From JALYNX01 sp044867525 (lineage in GTDB: Bacteria; Actinomycetota; Acidimicrobiia; Spongiisociales; ZC4RG35), in assembly GCA_044867525.1 (NCBI GenBank), contig JBIOVB010000130.1:1-62081 (forward strand): a stretch of 62,081 nt of DNA, given 5' to 3'. Below the pieces are notes generated by a model. It did not search any database, was not told the origin of the DNA, and saw only the letters and a list, made by a program, of their open reading frames with translations. This document shows, one piece after another, positions 25,942 to 34,187 of this stretch. The first letter of the stretch is position 1, and each line of letters starts with the position of its first letter. The position numbers and the translations under genes are program-made.

Positions 25942-26150
25942 TCCCATTGCGCTCACATTCTGGCCATGTGACCGGGGTCAGATAGGGGACAACCCCCATA
26001 TCCCCGGAAACCTTTTCACCTTACGTTGACGTCAGATGAGTATGAACACTCCAGGTAGAGACCACACCTCGATCGCCGCCTACGCACCGGCCGGTCTCCT
26101 GGTCCTCTATGTTCTGGTTCGGGCAATTTTCTGAGAACTACCGTTTGGTG

Positions 26151-26711
26151 ATGGCCCGACCAGAACAGCTCTTCTTCACCGACTCCGAACAAGCCAATCG
26201 ACTTCTCGCCAGTGACGGCCTGGCCCTCCTCATCGGGATGCTCCTCGATCAGCAGTTCCCGATGGAGCGCGCCTTCTACGGCCCCCAGTTGCTCAGTGAC
26301 CGCCTGGGAGAGCCCCTCGACGCCAAGCGAATCGCGGAGTGGAACCCGGAGGAGCTGGCGGCCATCTACAAGGGGCCACCGGCCATCCATCGCTATCCAG
26401 GTTCGATGGCCGGGCGCACCCAGGAGCTGTGCCGGGTGGTGGTCGAGGAATACGGGGGCCGGGCCGAGAACCTGTGGGAGACCGCATCGTCCGGCGCAGA
26501 GTTGCTGAAGCGTCTCCAGGCCCTTCCTGGGTTCGGCGTGGCCAAGTCGCGGATATTCGTCGGCCTTCTCGGGAAGCGGCTCGGGGTCCAACCCGAGGGG
26601 TGGGAGGAGAAGGCGGCCGACTGGCCGAGCATCGCCGACGTCGCCGGGTTCGATGATGTTGCCGTCCTTCGTGAGCAAAAGCGGGCGATGAAGGCCGAAA
26701 AAGGGACCTGA
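26151..26711 (+). CDS. HhH-GPD family base-excision repair protein
   Basis: This 186-residue protein resembles actinobacterial HhH-GPD glycosylase-like proteins, with LLDQQFPMERAFYGP and a helix-hairpin-helix LPGFGVAK at about 126-132. The catalytic Asp that usually follows the hairpin in VDxHVxR is not evident, and the protein ends soon after, so activity is uncertain. ATG 26151 lies 6 nt after TACCGT (26139-26144), implying a leaderless mRNA. The 209 bp upstream of it, back to the thiolase start, hold no gene. Confidence 0.8.
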   Translation: MARPEQLFFTDSEQANRLLASDGLALLIGMLLDQQFPMERAFYGPQLLSDRLGEPLDAKRIAEWNPEELAAIYKGPPAIHRYPGSMAGRTQELCRVVVEEYGGRAENLWETASSGAELLKRLQALPGFGVAKSRIFVGLLGKRLGVQPEGWEEKAADWPSIADVAGFDDVAVLREQKRAMKAEKGT

Positions 26712-26773
26712 ACAGCCTCAACCTTCTCGATGGGCCTGCCGATATTGGGCGGAACAGGGACAGGGACCCATCC

Positions 26774-27646
26774 ATGGACGGACAGATGCATCTTTCGGGC
26801 CAGCTCTCTGACTGGAGCGTCAACGACCTCCTTCAGATCATGCAGGTCACCAAGAAGACCGGCTCCCTCGACGTCGAAGGCGACCGTCGCGCCCGCATCT
26901 TCTTCAGCGAAGGTCGGGTTACCGGCGCCGAGCTGACCGGGGCCAAGGGCAGCTATCTGGGCGGGGACCGCAGTGGCATCGCCGACATTCTCTATGTCAT
27001 CTCCGGCCTCGAGAGCGGCCAGTTCTCCGTGGGGCCTGCCGACGGCCCGGAAATCAAGGGCTGGACTGTCGAAGAGGTTCTCTCCGACGTCGAGGCTCTG
27101 CGCTCCCTCGAGGGCGAGGTCGTGGACGCCGGCCTGTTCGAGGCATCGGGCGTGCGGCTGGTCCACGAGATCGAGGCTCCGATCACCATCGCCCCCGATG
27201 ACTGGCATGCGCTCGTGACCCTGGTCCAGCCGTTCACGTTCAACCACCTCGAGACCAAATTCGGGCGAGGTACCGCGGTCCGGATCTTCCACACACTGCA
27301 CCGGCTTGGAATGGCCGAGGCGCTCGCCGCCGAGGACGGAGAATCCAACTGGCTCGATCGGCTCGCCGAAGACGTCGCCCCGGGAGCCGTGAACCCGGCC
27401 TGGATCGAGCATCTGCCCGAGACCGAGACCCCGGCGGCTGCGGTGGCCGAGCCCCCAGTCGAGGAGGCAGAGAAGGATCCGGAGCCGTTGGCGGTAGCCA
27501 AGGCCGCGGCACCTTCGCAAGGAGAGCACAAGGAGCACAAGGAAGGCGTCGAAGTCGTCGGGGTATCAGCTCCGGCCTCGACCACCCTCACTGACGGGGT
27601 CTACGACGAGATCCGTCGCCTGCGGAGCCGGGTAGCCGACAGGTAA
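26774..27646 (+). CDS. DUF4388 (PATAN-type) domain protein
   Basis: The N-terminus of this 290-residue cytoplasmic protein matches DUF4388 (LSGQLSDWSVNDLLQIMQVT, then KKTGSLDV and IFFSEGRV). Such domains occur in bacterial signalling proteins. Residues about 135-210 form a second helical region, and the C-terminus is low-complexity Ala/Glu/Lys with a basic end. No enzymatic motif is visible. It precedes udk by 12 bp and may share its transcript. Confidence 0.72.
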   Translation: MDGQMHLSGQLSDWSVNDLLQIMQVTKKTGSLDVEGDRRARIFFSEGRVTGAELTGAKGSYLGGDRSGIADILYVISGLESGQFSVGPADGPEIKGWTVEEVLSDVEALRSLEGEVVDAGLFEASGVRLVHEIEAPITIAPDDWHALVTLVQPFTFNHLETKFGRGTAVRIFHTLHRLGMAEALAAEDGESNWLDRLAEDVAPGAVNPAWIEHLPETETPAAAVAEPPVEEAEKDPEPLAVAKAAAPSQGEHKEHKEGVEVVGVSAPASTTLTDGVYDEIRRLRSRVADR

Positions 27647-27658
27647 CGTCGCCGGGGC

Positions 27659-28294
27659 ATGCCCGAGCGCAGCCCCTGGAGGCAGGACCACCCCCTTTTC
27701 ATCGGGATCGCCGGAGGGTCGGGATCGGGTAAGACCACCATTGCCGAGTCTCTCGTCGAGCGTCTCGACGGCAAGGTCGCCATCATCCAGCACGACGCCT
27801 ACTACCGGCACATGCCCGATCTCTCCTTCGAAGAACGGACCAAGGTCAACTACGACCATCCGGCATCACTGGAGACGGAGCTTCTGGTCGAGCACTTGCT
27901 CGCCCTCCGCGCCGGGGTCCCGGTGGACCGGCCGGTATATGACTTCTCCGTCCATCTTCGAGCCGCGGAGACGGTTCGAATCGATCCCGCTCCGGTAGTG
28001 GTCATCGAGGGAATCCTGGTGCTGTCCGAGCCGGAGCTGCGGTCCGAGCTCGACCTCAAGATCTTTGTCGACACCGACTCCGATATCCGCCTCGCGCGCC
28101 GCCTGCAGCGTGACATCGAGGAGAGGGGGCGCACCGCCGAGTCGGTGGTCGCCCAATACTTCGACACGGTGCGGCCCATGCATCTCGCTTATGTGGAGAG
28201 CTCGAAGCGCTACGCCGATCTGATCATCCCCGAGGGTTACAACCCGCGGGCGGTGGCCACGGTGGTGGAGCTGATCCGCTCCCGGATCGGTTGA
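27659..28294 (+). CDS. udk: Uridine kinase
   Basis: This 211-residue nucleoside kinase phosphorylates uridine and cytidine in pyrimidine salvage. The P-loop GGSGSGKTT is at residues 19-27. QHDAYYRHMPDLS and YDHPASLETELL are signature segments that bind nucleoside, and RRLQRDIEERGRT is the lid. The length is normal. ATG 27659 starts 12 bp after the DUF4388 gene; TAACGT, which contains the upstream stop, lies 9 nt before it. Confidence 0.93.
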   Translation: MPERSPWRQDHPLFIGIAGGSGSGKTTIAESLVERLDGKVAIIQHDAYYRHMPDLSFEERTKVNYDHPASLETELLVEHLLALRAGVPVDRPVYDFSVHLRAAETVRIDPAPVVVIEGILVLSEPELRSELDLKIFVDTDSDIRLARRLQRDIEERGRTAESVVAQYFDTVRPMHLAYVESSKRYADLIIPEGYNPRAVATVVELIRSRIG

Positions 28295-28318
28295 ACCCTT
28301 CGCTCTCCGAGCCACCGC

Positions 28319-29548
28319 CTATCCGGCGGGCATCGGGGTCGCTTGGTCGAGGCGACGAATGACGCCGAAATAGGTGACGACACCGCAGAGCATGTAGAGG
28401 ATTCCTTGCGCGTTGAGCAGCGTCTTGACATCGATGTATCCGATCAGAAGACCGACGCCGAGGGAACCGACGATCGCTCCTGCTGATGCGGATGCGGAGA
28501 GCAGGCCTTGGAGTCGCCCAAGTGCCACCGGCGGGCAGAGGCGTTGCGCGGTGGTGGTTGCTCCAACCTGCGAAGTCATGTTGGGAAGCCCGCTGAGGGC
28601 AAAGAGGAGGAGAAAGACCCACAGAGCGGTCGTGATCGCGGTGATGTTGACGAAGACGAGAGCGACGGCACCCAGGCCGATGTAGCCCCACATCATGAGA
28701 TAAGTCGGATTGGCTCGGTTGCCGAGACGGCCGACGATCACTGCGGCGGCGATGCCGCCGAAGGCCGCCATGCCGCGAATAATTCCCACAGTGGACTCGT
28801 CTCCGCCGAGTATGTCGATGACAAACGCGATGAACAGCACCGGGAACATCGCGAACGTCAGCGAGGCCAAGGTTTCCGCGCCGAGATAGCCGGTGAGCCC
28901 AGCGTGCCGACGAACCTCGCGCAGACCAGCTCGCACACTTGCCGGAGCGCCGCCGGCCTCGTCGTCTATTGCGAGGCTTGCAGTGGGTGCTCGCACCAAA
29001 GTCGTCACGGCTGCCACCGCCAGGAACGAGATGGCATCGATCGCGACCACAGTCGCGAGCCCTCCCAACGCAACAGCGATTCCGCCGAGCGGCGAGCCGA
29101 TCAGCCGGGCAATCGACGATGCCGCGCTGTTTGCCGAGTTCGCGGTGACCAGCTGGTCACTTGGGACGATTCTGGGCACGATCGCAAACGACGCCGGGTT
29201 GTTGACTTGCGCGAGTACGCCCTGGATGCCTGCCACGAGAAACGCAGGCCAGATCCGATCGTTCGTGACGGCAAGCAGCGGAAGCATTCCTGCGGCCTGT
29301 GCGACATTGGTTGCGATGATCGTGCGACGGAGGTCCCACCGGTCGGTGAGACTTCCCCCGTACGGCCCGAACCCGATCCCGACAACGAGTTCAATGACCA
29401 CGATGGTCGCAGTTGCTCGCCCCGATCCGGTTTCGGTGTAGACGAATGCAGGCAGCGCGACCGCCAAGAGCCAGTCGCCCACGTTGTTGAGAAAGCCACC
29501 ACCGAGGACCAGCAGGAAGTCCCGATTCCGCCACAGGCTTCCCGACAT
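28319..29548 (-). CDS. MFS transporter (MFS_3/EntS-like)
   Basis: This 409-residue protein with about twelve transmembrane segments starts MSGSLWRNRDFLLVLGGGFL and carries the loop GSLTDRWDLRRTI after helix 2, typical of MFS exporters. The substrate is unknown. Codon use looks different from the neighbours, with more GCA, ACG and CGA and less third-position C/G, which suggests acquisition by transfer, though I have not computed it. It is a single gene between convergent udk and divergent proC. Confidence 0.85.
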   Translation of the reverse strand: MSGSLWRNRDFLLVLGGGFLNNVGDWLLAVALPAFVYTETGSGRATATIVVIELVVGIGFGPYGGSLTDRWDLRRTIIATNVAQAAGMLPLLAVTNDRIWPAFLVAGIQGVLAQVNNPASFAIVPRIVPSDQLVTANSANSAASSIARLIGSPLGGIAVALGGLATVVAIDAISFLAVAAVTTLVRAPTASLAIDDEAGGAPASVRAGLREVRRHAGLTGYLGAETLASLTFAMFPVLFIAFVIDILGGDESTVGIIRGMAAFGGIAAAVIVGRLGNRANPTYLMMWGYIGLGAVALVFVNITAITTALWVFLLLFALSGLPNMTSQVGATTTAQRLCPPVALGRLQGLLSASASAGAIVGSLGVGLLIGYIDVKTLLNAQGILYMLCGVVTYFGVIRRLDQATPMPAG

Positions 29549-29665
29549 GGCGGCATGGTGTCACATCAGCATCATGCAGAAGGGTGCGTTTTTCCTTGGC
29601 TGCCACTCCGGTGGGTGCGCCTCATGCCCCTCGAGCGGTGCGATGTATCTCCATATACTCGCCCG

Positions 29666-30475
29666 ATGTCCGGACGCGCCTCTGTGGCGATCATCGGCGT
29701 CGGAGCGATGGGCGAGGCACTGATGTCAGGCCTGCTTCGCGCGGGCTGGGCCCCCGGTGAGATCTCATTGTGTGTGCGCCGCCAGGAGCGCGTCGATCAG
29801 CTTTCCGCCACGGGCTGTGTAGTGGTTACCGATCCCACGGCGGCGCTCGATGGCCGTCAGGCCGTCGTGATCGCGGTCAAACCCGCCGATGTCCCCTCAC
29901 TTCTCGAGCGGCTCGCGGGCCGGGTGGGCCCAGAGCACACCGTCATCTCCCTCGCTGCCGGGGTGACCACCGACTCGTACGAGGAACGGCTGGGGGCGGT
30001 GCCGGTGGTGCGGGCAATGCCCAACACCCCGGCCCTAGTTGGAGAGAGCGTGACCGGGATCGCTTCCGGGGCCCACGCCGGTTCCGATCACCTGGAGATC
30101 GCGGGTCAGGTACTGGGTGCGGTCGGGTCGGTCCGGATCATGGAAGAGGCTCTTCTCGATGCGGTCACCGCGGTCTCGGGCACCGGCCCCGCCTACGTCT
30201 TCCTGCTCGCCGAAGCCCTGACCGAGGCCGCGGTCCGCGAAGGCCTTCCCAGGGACATCGCCGAGGGATTCGTCCACCAGACCATCCGTGGGGCAGGCCA
30301 TCTCCTCACCAACACCGGCAAGACACCTGCGGAGCTGCGCTCTCAGGTCACCTCGCCCGGCGGCACCACGGCCGCTGCTGTGCACGTCCTCGAGGAGCGT
30401 GGCTTCAGAGCGCTCGTGGAGGACGCGGTGCGGGCAGCCGCGAAGCGTTCGTCAGAGCTCGGTGGGAAGAGCTGA
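29666..30475 (+). CDS. proC: Pyrroline-5-carboxylate reductase
   Basis: This 269-residue NAD(P)H-dependent enzyme makes proline from P5C. It has the Rossmann motif GVGAMGEAL, MPNTPALVGE, and the active-site region SGTGPAYVFLLAEAL, with the C-terminal TSPGGTTAAAV. ATG 29666 lies 6 nt after TATACT (29654-29659), so the transcript is probably leaderless. The long open frame extending back to 28508 is antisense to the MFS gene and not coding. Confidence 0.94.
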   Translation: MSGRASVAIIGVGAMGEALMSGLLRAGWAPGEISLCVRRQERVDQLSATGCVVVTDPTAALDGRQAVVIAVKPADVPSLLERLAGRVGPEHTVISLAAGVTTDSYEERLGAVPVVRAMPNTPALVGESVTGIASGAHAGSDHLEIAGQVLGAVGSVRIMEEALLDAVTAVSGTGPAYVFLLAEALTEAAVREGLPRDIAEGFVHQTIRGAGHLLTNTGKTPAELRSQVTSPGGTTAAAVHVLEERGFRALVEDAVRAAAKRSSELGGKS

Positions 30476-30484
30476 CCGGAGCTG

Positions 30485-30709
30485 TCACGCCGCCTCGTTC
30501 AGGTCCTCGACAGTGGCGACCGGGTGTTCGACCAAGCGGACTCCGATCGCGATGAGACGGAACCCGACGGCTCCCCGGATCGTGCGCCGCCGCCGGGCTC
30601 GGGCCTGATCTGCTGCGCGAATCGCCTGGCGCATCGGGCGCAGCTGAGCCCGCTGGAGCGCGGTGTCGTGGTGATCGTGGACCAGCTCCCGATACATGAA
30701 TGGGCTCAT
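30485..30709 (-). CDS. Small basic protein coupled to the ArsR-type regulator
   Basis: This 74-residue Arg-rich protein has a hydrophobic stretch (GAVGFRLIAIGVRLV) near its C-terminal half. Its ATG overlaps the stop of the regulator gene by 4 bp (ATGA), which supports real translation by coupling. No family is recognised. It converges on proC with a 9-bp gap. Confidence 0.55.
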   Translation of the reverse strand: MSPFMYRELVHDHHDTALQRAQLRPMRQAIRAADQARARRRRTIRGAVGFRLIAIGVRLVEHPVATVEDLNEAA

Positions 30710-31842
30710 CCCGCTTCTCCTCGGGTCGAGCCCCGCGTGTTCGTCCTCACATAGCTGTCGAGCAGGTTTCCAGCGTTGATCAGCGGCTGTTCCCGAAGGG
30801 CGTAGGTCTTGGTCTCGTGCTTGCCGGCCCCCTTCTCCGCGCTCAGGTGGACTCGGACAAGTCCGGCAGCGCGAAGCACCGAGATGTGGTGATGCACCGT
30901 CGACTTGGAGAGTCCGAGCAGATCGGTCAGCTCGTCGAGGGTGGTCTCACCCTCCGATAACCGGCGCAGTATTCGCAGTCGGCGCTCGTCGCTGAGCGCC
31001 TTGTAGGTGCGGACCATCCATGAGGGAGGGGCCTCGGGGTCGGAGCCGAGGAACTCGTCGGCCACGGCATAGAAGACGAGGAGCGTGTCCCGGAACTGGT
31101 CGATCAGCGACAGCGGCTTGAGCACCACTGAGGGGATGAGGATCACCCTGGTCACACCGAGAGGGATCTCGTAGTCGAGCCCGTTGGTGACCTCCTCGAT
31201 CACCGTCTTGGCATCGTCGAGGTTGGCGGTGGCCCGCCTGGCGAGAGATGCCTTTCCAATGGCCGCCGCAAACTGCTCTTCCTCTGTGGCGAGGACTTCG
31301 GTGCGGAAACGGCTGAGACAGGCCACCATTCGGTCGCGGTGATCCCCGGGCTCGATCTGGAGTAGGGCGTGGATCGCGGATCGTGTCTCGTCGTCGTATT
31401 CCTCGCCGATCAGCGACTCCAGCGCATCGAGGCTCCCCTCTGCGGCTTCATCGACGAGCCCGCTGTGCCGGAAGTGATCCACGTATCCCAGCATCCATCT
31501 GCGAAGACGCGGCGCGTCGACTTTGCCCAGCCAGTCGATGACTCGGTCTGGGTCGTGGGGATGAGGGGAGCTGGCGGCGAGGCCGGCGAGGCCGAGCCAC
31601 GCGAGGCAGCCTGGCCCACCAACTGCCCGGATCTCGTCGGCGAGGCCCGCTGGCGTCCTCTCCTCGATCGACTCGAACCACTCGGTGCCAAGGTCGAACC
31701 CGTGTGGATCCTCCTTGGGATTGAACGTGGCCCAAATGGTGAGCATGAGGTCGTAAATCACCGCCCCGTCGTCCTCGATGGGGATGCGCCGGGCGGCCGT
31801 GGTCAGATCCCGGACCTTCGGCGTGGCTGATGTTTCGATCAT
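30706..31842 (-). CDS. ArsR-family winged-helix regulator with a large N-terminal domain
   Basis: The C-terminus (about residues 280-350) of this 378-residue protein is an ArsR-type wHTH (YKALSDERRLRILRRL, then LGLSKSTVHHHISVLRAAG). The N-terminal 270 residues are helical and unassigned; they probably sense a ligand or mediate assembly. There is no obvious metal-binding Cys motif. ATG 31842 has AGGAA about 8 nt upstream. Three ATTCGA-N6-TCGAAT palindromes between this gene and the divergent FeS oxidoreductase gene are its likely operators, so it would control itself and that gene. Confidence 0.85.
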   Translation of the reverse strand: MIETSATPKVRDLTTAARRIPIEDDGAVIYDLMLTIWATFNPKEDPHGFDLGTEWFESIEERTPAGLADEIRAVGGPGCLAWLGLAGLAASSPHPHDPDRVIDWLGKVDAPRLRRWMLGYVDHFRHSGLVDEAAEGSLDALESLIGEEYDDETRSAIHALLQIEPGDHRDRMVACLSRFRTEVLATEEEQFAAAIGKASLARRATANLDDAKTVIEEVTNGLDYEIPLGVTRVILIPSVVLKPLSLIDQFRDTLLVFYAVADEFLGSDPEAPPSWMVRTYKALSDERRLRILRRLSEGETTLDELTDLLGLSKSTVHHHISVLRAAGLVRVHLSAEKGAGKHETKTYALREQPLINAGNLLDSYVRTNTRGSTRGEAG

Positions 31843-31861
31843 GTTCGTTTCCTGAGGAGCG

Positions 31862-31934
31862 ATTCGATGATTGTCGAATGGACTATATATTCGAGAATAA
31901 TCGAATGTCAACCGTGATTCGACATCGATCGAAA
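31862..31934. promoter_or_regulatory. Three-site operator array ATTCGA-N6-TCGAAT
   Basis: Three 18-bp inverted repeats of the form ATTCGA-N6-TCGAAT lie at 31862-31879, 31889-31906 and 31917-31934 (the third ends TCGAAA). Their centres are 27 and 28 bp apart. They fill the gap between the divergent ArsR-type regulator and the EtfD-like gene. The arrangement suggests cooperative binding by the regulator encoded next to it. Confidence 0.8.
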
Positions 31935-31982
31935 CCGGCCAAGGATCGGGCAAGTGGTGGGGCACTTCTACACTCGCCGGTC

Positions 31983-34187
31983 ATGGCCCTCACCGAGGAG
32001 CGACAGGCGGAAGCAACGGGTCGTCGCCCGCCTCTCTCCCAGATCATCGAGGGTGTGGGAATCGCCGGCGCTCTGGGCACATTGGCCCTCGGCCTGTTGG
32101 GCACACTTCCCGAGGAGACGGACTTCGAGGTGGGCCGGGCCGTTTTTGGCAACATTCCCGAAGCGTTGGTGCTGATCTTCTACGTCACCGTCGCCGTCTT
32201 CATCTGGATCTCGTTCCATCTCCTGGCAAGGCGTGCGGCCTCATGGCAACTTGGCCGTCCCGAGCGGCGCCTGGGGAATTGGGGGCGTCGCATTCGCGAC
32301 CTCGACGCTGGCCTTCGGATGAAGACTCTGATGCGCGACCCGCGAGCCGGGGTCATGCACTCGATGATCTACTACGGGTTCATCGTCCTCTTCCTGGGAA
32401 CCGTCACTCTCGAGATCGACCATCTGCTCCCGGCCGATCTCAAGTTCCTCCACGGCGTGGTCTATCAGGGGTACTCCGCGATCCTCGACCTCGCTTCCCT
32501 GGTGTATCTGGGTGGGCTGGCCCTCGCCATCGGCAACCGATACCTATTCCCCCAGCGCCGGATCAGGACCAAGACCAAACCGGAGGACGGGTTGATCCTG
32601 GGTCTGCTGATCCTGCTCGGGGCGGGAGGTCTCCTCACCGAGGCGGCGCGAATCTCCCTTGCGGGAATGCCCGACTTCGAGGTCTGGTCGTTCGTGGGCC
32701 GCCCCCTGGCCGCCCTCATACCCACCGACTCGGCGGCCGAGCTCCATCGTGTGTTCTGGGTAACCCACGTTCTCTCCTTCGTGGCTTTCCTCGTGGTGCT
32801 CCCGGTGACCAAGTTGCGCCACATGGTCACCAGCCCGACCAACCTGTTCCTCTCCGCCCGGGAGCGCCCGAAAGGGGCGATGCGAGAGATGCCCAACCTG
32901 CTCGAGGCCGAAGACATCGAGACGATCGGCGCCTCGATGGCCACCGATCTCACCTGGAAGCAGATCTTCGATACCGACGCCTGCACCATCTGCGGGCGGT
33001 GCACATCGGTGTGCCCGGCCAACATCACGGGCAAACCACTCGATCCGCGGGAGATCGTCCTCAAGACGGGCGAGGTGGCTTCTGCCGCGGCAGCGATTTC
33101 GCCGCCGGTTTCCACGCTCGCGGTTCTCGATGGCGGCGGCTCGCTGTTCGAGCGGGTGCGGCCAGAGGAGGTGTTCGCCTGCACCACGTGCCGCGCCTGT
33201 GACGAGATCTGTCCGGTGAACATCGAGATAATGGACCGGATCCTCGACATGCGTCGTCATCTCACCCTGATGGAGTCCGAGTTCCCGACCGAGTTGGGTA
33301 AGGCCTTCGTCGCCATGGAGAACCAATCCAATCCGTGGGGGATGAGTCAGCAGAACCGGGCGGTGTGGACTCGCGAGCTCGACTTCGAGGTCCCCGTCTT
33401 CGGCGAAAACGGGAAGACCACCGCCGAGTACCTGTGGTTCGTGGGCTGCGCAGGGTCGTTCGACGACCGGAACACCGCGGTCTCCGTTGCCCTGGCCCGC
33501 CTCCTCCACCACGCAGGCATCGACTTCGCCATCCTCGGCAGCGCCGAGGTCTGCAATGGCGACCCGGCTCGGCGTGCCGGCAACGAATTCGTCTTCCAGC
33601 AGCTGGCGCTACAGAACATCTCCACTTTCGACGAGATCGGGGTGACCAGGGTGATCACCCAATGCGCCCACTGCTTCAACACGATCGCCAACGAGTATCC
33701 CCAATTCGGGGGCAACTACCAGGTGGTCCACCATTCCCAGCTCCTGGCCGAGCTCCTGGCCCAGGGTCGGCTCCCGGTCCCATCCCGCGCCGATGGCCGG
33801 CCCAAGAAGATCGCATATCACGACCCGTGTTACTTGGGTCGGCACAACGACATCTACCTGGCTCCCCGCAATGTGATTGGAGCATCGGGTGACATCGAGG
33901 TCGTGGAGATGCCGAGGCATGGCACCCGCGCTTTGTGCTGCGGCGCCGGGGGAGCCCGGTTCTGGATGGAGGAGCAGACAGGCAAGAAGGTGAACATCGA
34001 GCGTGCCGAGGAGGCGCTGGCAACCGAGGCCGATGAGATCGCGGTGGCCTGTCCTTTCTGTTATGTGATGCTCGACGACGGGGTCAAGGAACTTGGTCGT
34101 CCGGATGTGCCCGTGAGGGACCTTGCGATGATCCTCGCCGACGGGGTGGCGCTCACGGAGCCCGGAGAGAACCGATCCGACGGTTAG
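31983..34187 (+). CDS. Membrane-bound iron-sulfur oxidoreductase, EtfD/HdrD-like
   Basis: This 734-residue protein starts with about five transmembrane helices of the nitrate-reductase gamma type (residues 20-290). It continues with two 4Fe-4S motifs, CTICGRCTSVCP from residue 334 and CTTCRACDEICP from residue 400, then a C-terminal cysteine-rich CCG region (GCAGSF, CAHCFNTIANEY, CCGAGG). It resembles mycobacterial EtfD (Rv0338c), thought to pass electrons from ETF to quinone during acyl-CoA oxidation. ATG 31983 lies 8 nt after TACACT (31969-31974). It is divergently controlled with an ArsR-type regulator. Confidence 0.88.
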   Translation: MALTEERQAEATGRRPPLSQIIEGVGIAGALGTLALGLLGTLPEETDFEVGRAVFGNIPEALVLIFYVTVAVFIWISFHLLARRAASWQLGRPERRLGNWGRRIRDLDAGLRMKTLMRDPRAGVMHSMIYYGFIVLFLGTVTLEIDHLLPADLKFLHGVVYQGYSAILDLASLVYLGGLALAIGNRYLFPQRRIRTKTKPEDGLILGLLILLGAGGLLTEAARISLAGMPDFEVWSFVGRPLAALIPTDSAAELHRVFWVTHVLSFVAFLVVLPVTKLRHMVTSPTNLFLSARERPKGAMREMPNLLEAEDIETIGASMATDLTWKQIFDTDACTICGRCTSVCPANITGKPLDPREIVLKTGEVASAAAAISPPVSTLAVLDGGGSLFERVRPEEVFACTTCRACDEICPVNIEIMDRILDMRRHLTLMESEFPTELGKAFVAMENQSNPWGMSQQNRAVWTRELDFEVPVFGENGKTTAEYLWFVGCAGSFDDRNTAVSVALARLLHHAGIDFAILGSAEVCNGDPARRAGNEFVFQQLALQNISTFDEIGVTRVITQCAHCFNTIANEYPQFGGNYQVVHHSQLLAELLAQGRLPVPSRADGRPKKIAYHDPCYLGRHNDIYLAPRNVIGASGDIEVVEMPRHGTRALCCGAGGARFWMEEQTGKKVNIERAEEALATEADEIAVACPFCYVMLDDGVKELGRPDVPVRDLAMILADGVALTEPGENRSDG

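Noticed and set aside
28508..29665. Long open plus-strand frame in phase with proC that would add about 386 residues to its N-terminus
   Set aside because: It is antisense to a convincing MFS gene, is Arg/His/Glu/Asp-rich without domains, and proC homology begins exactly at ATG 29666, with TATACT 6 nt upstream.
16671..31934. Regularly spaced short palindromes considered as CRISPR-like repeats
   Set aside because: There are only two or three units per site, each palindrome is 17-18 bp, spacers are about 10 bp, there is no cas gene, and the positions overlap promoters. They are operators.
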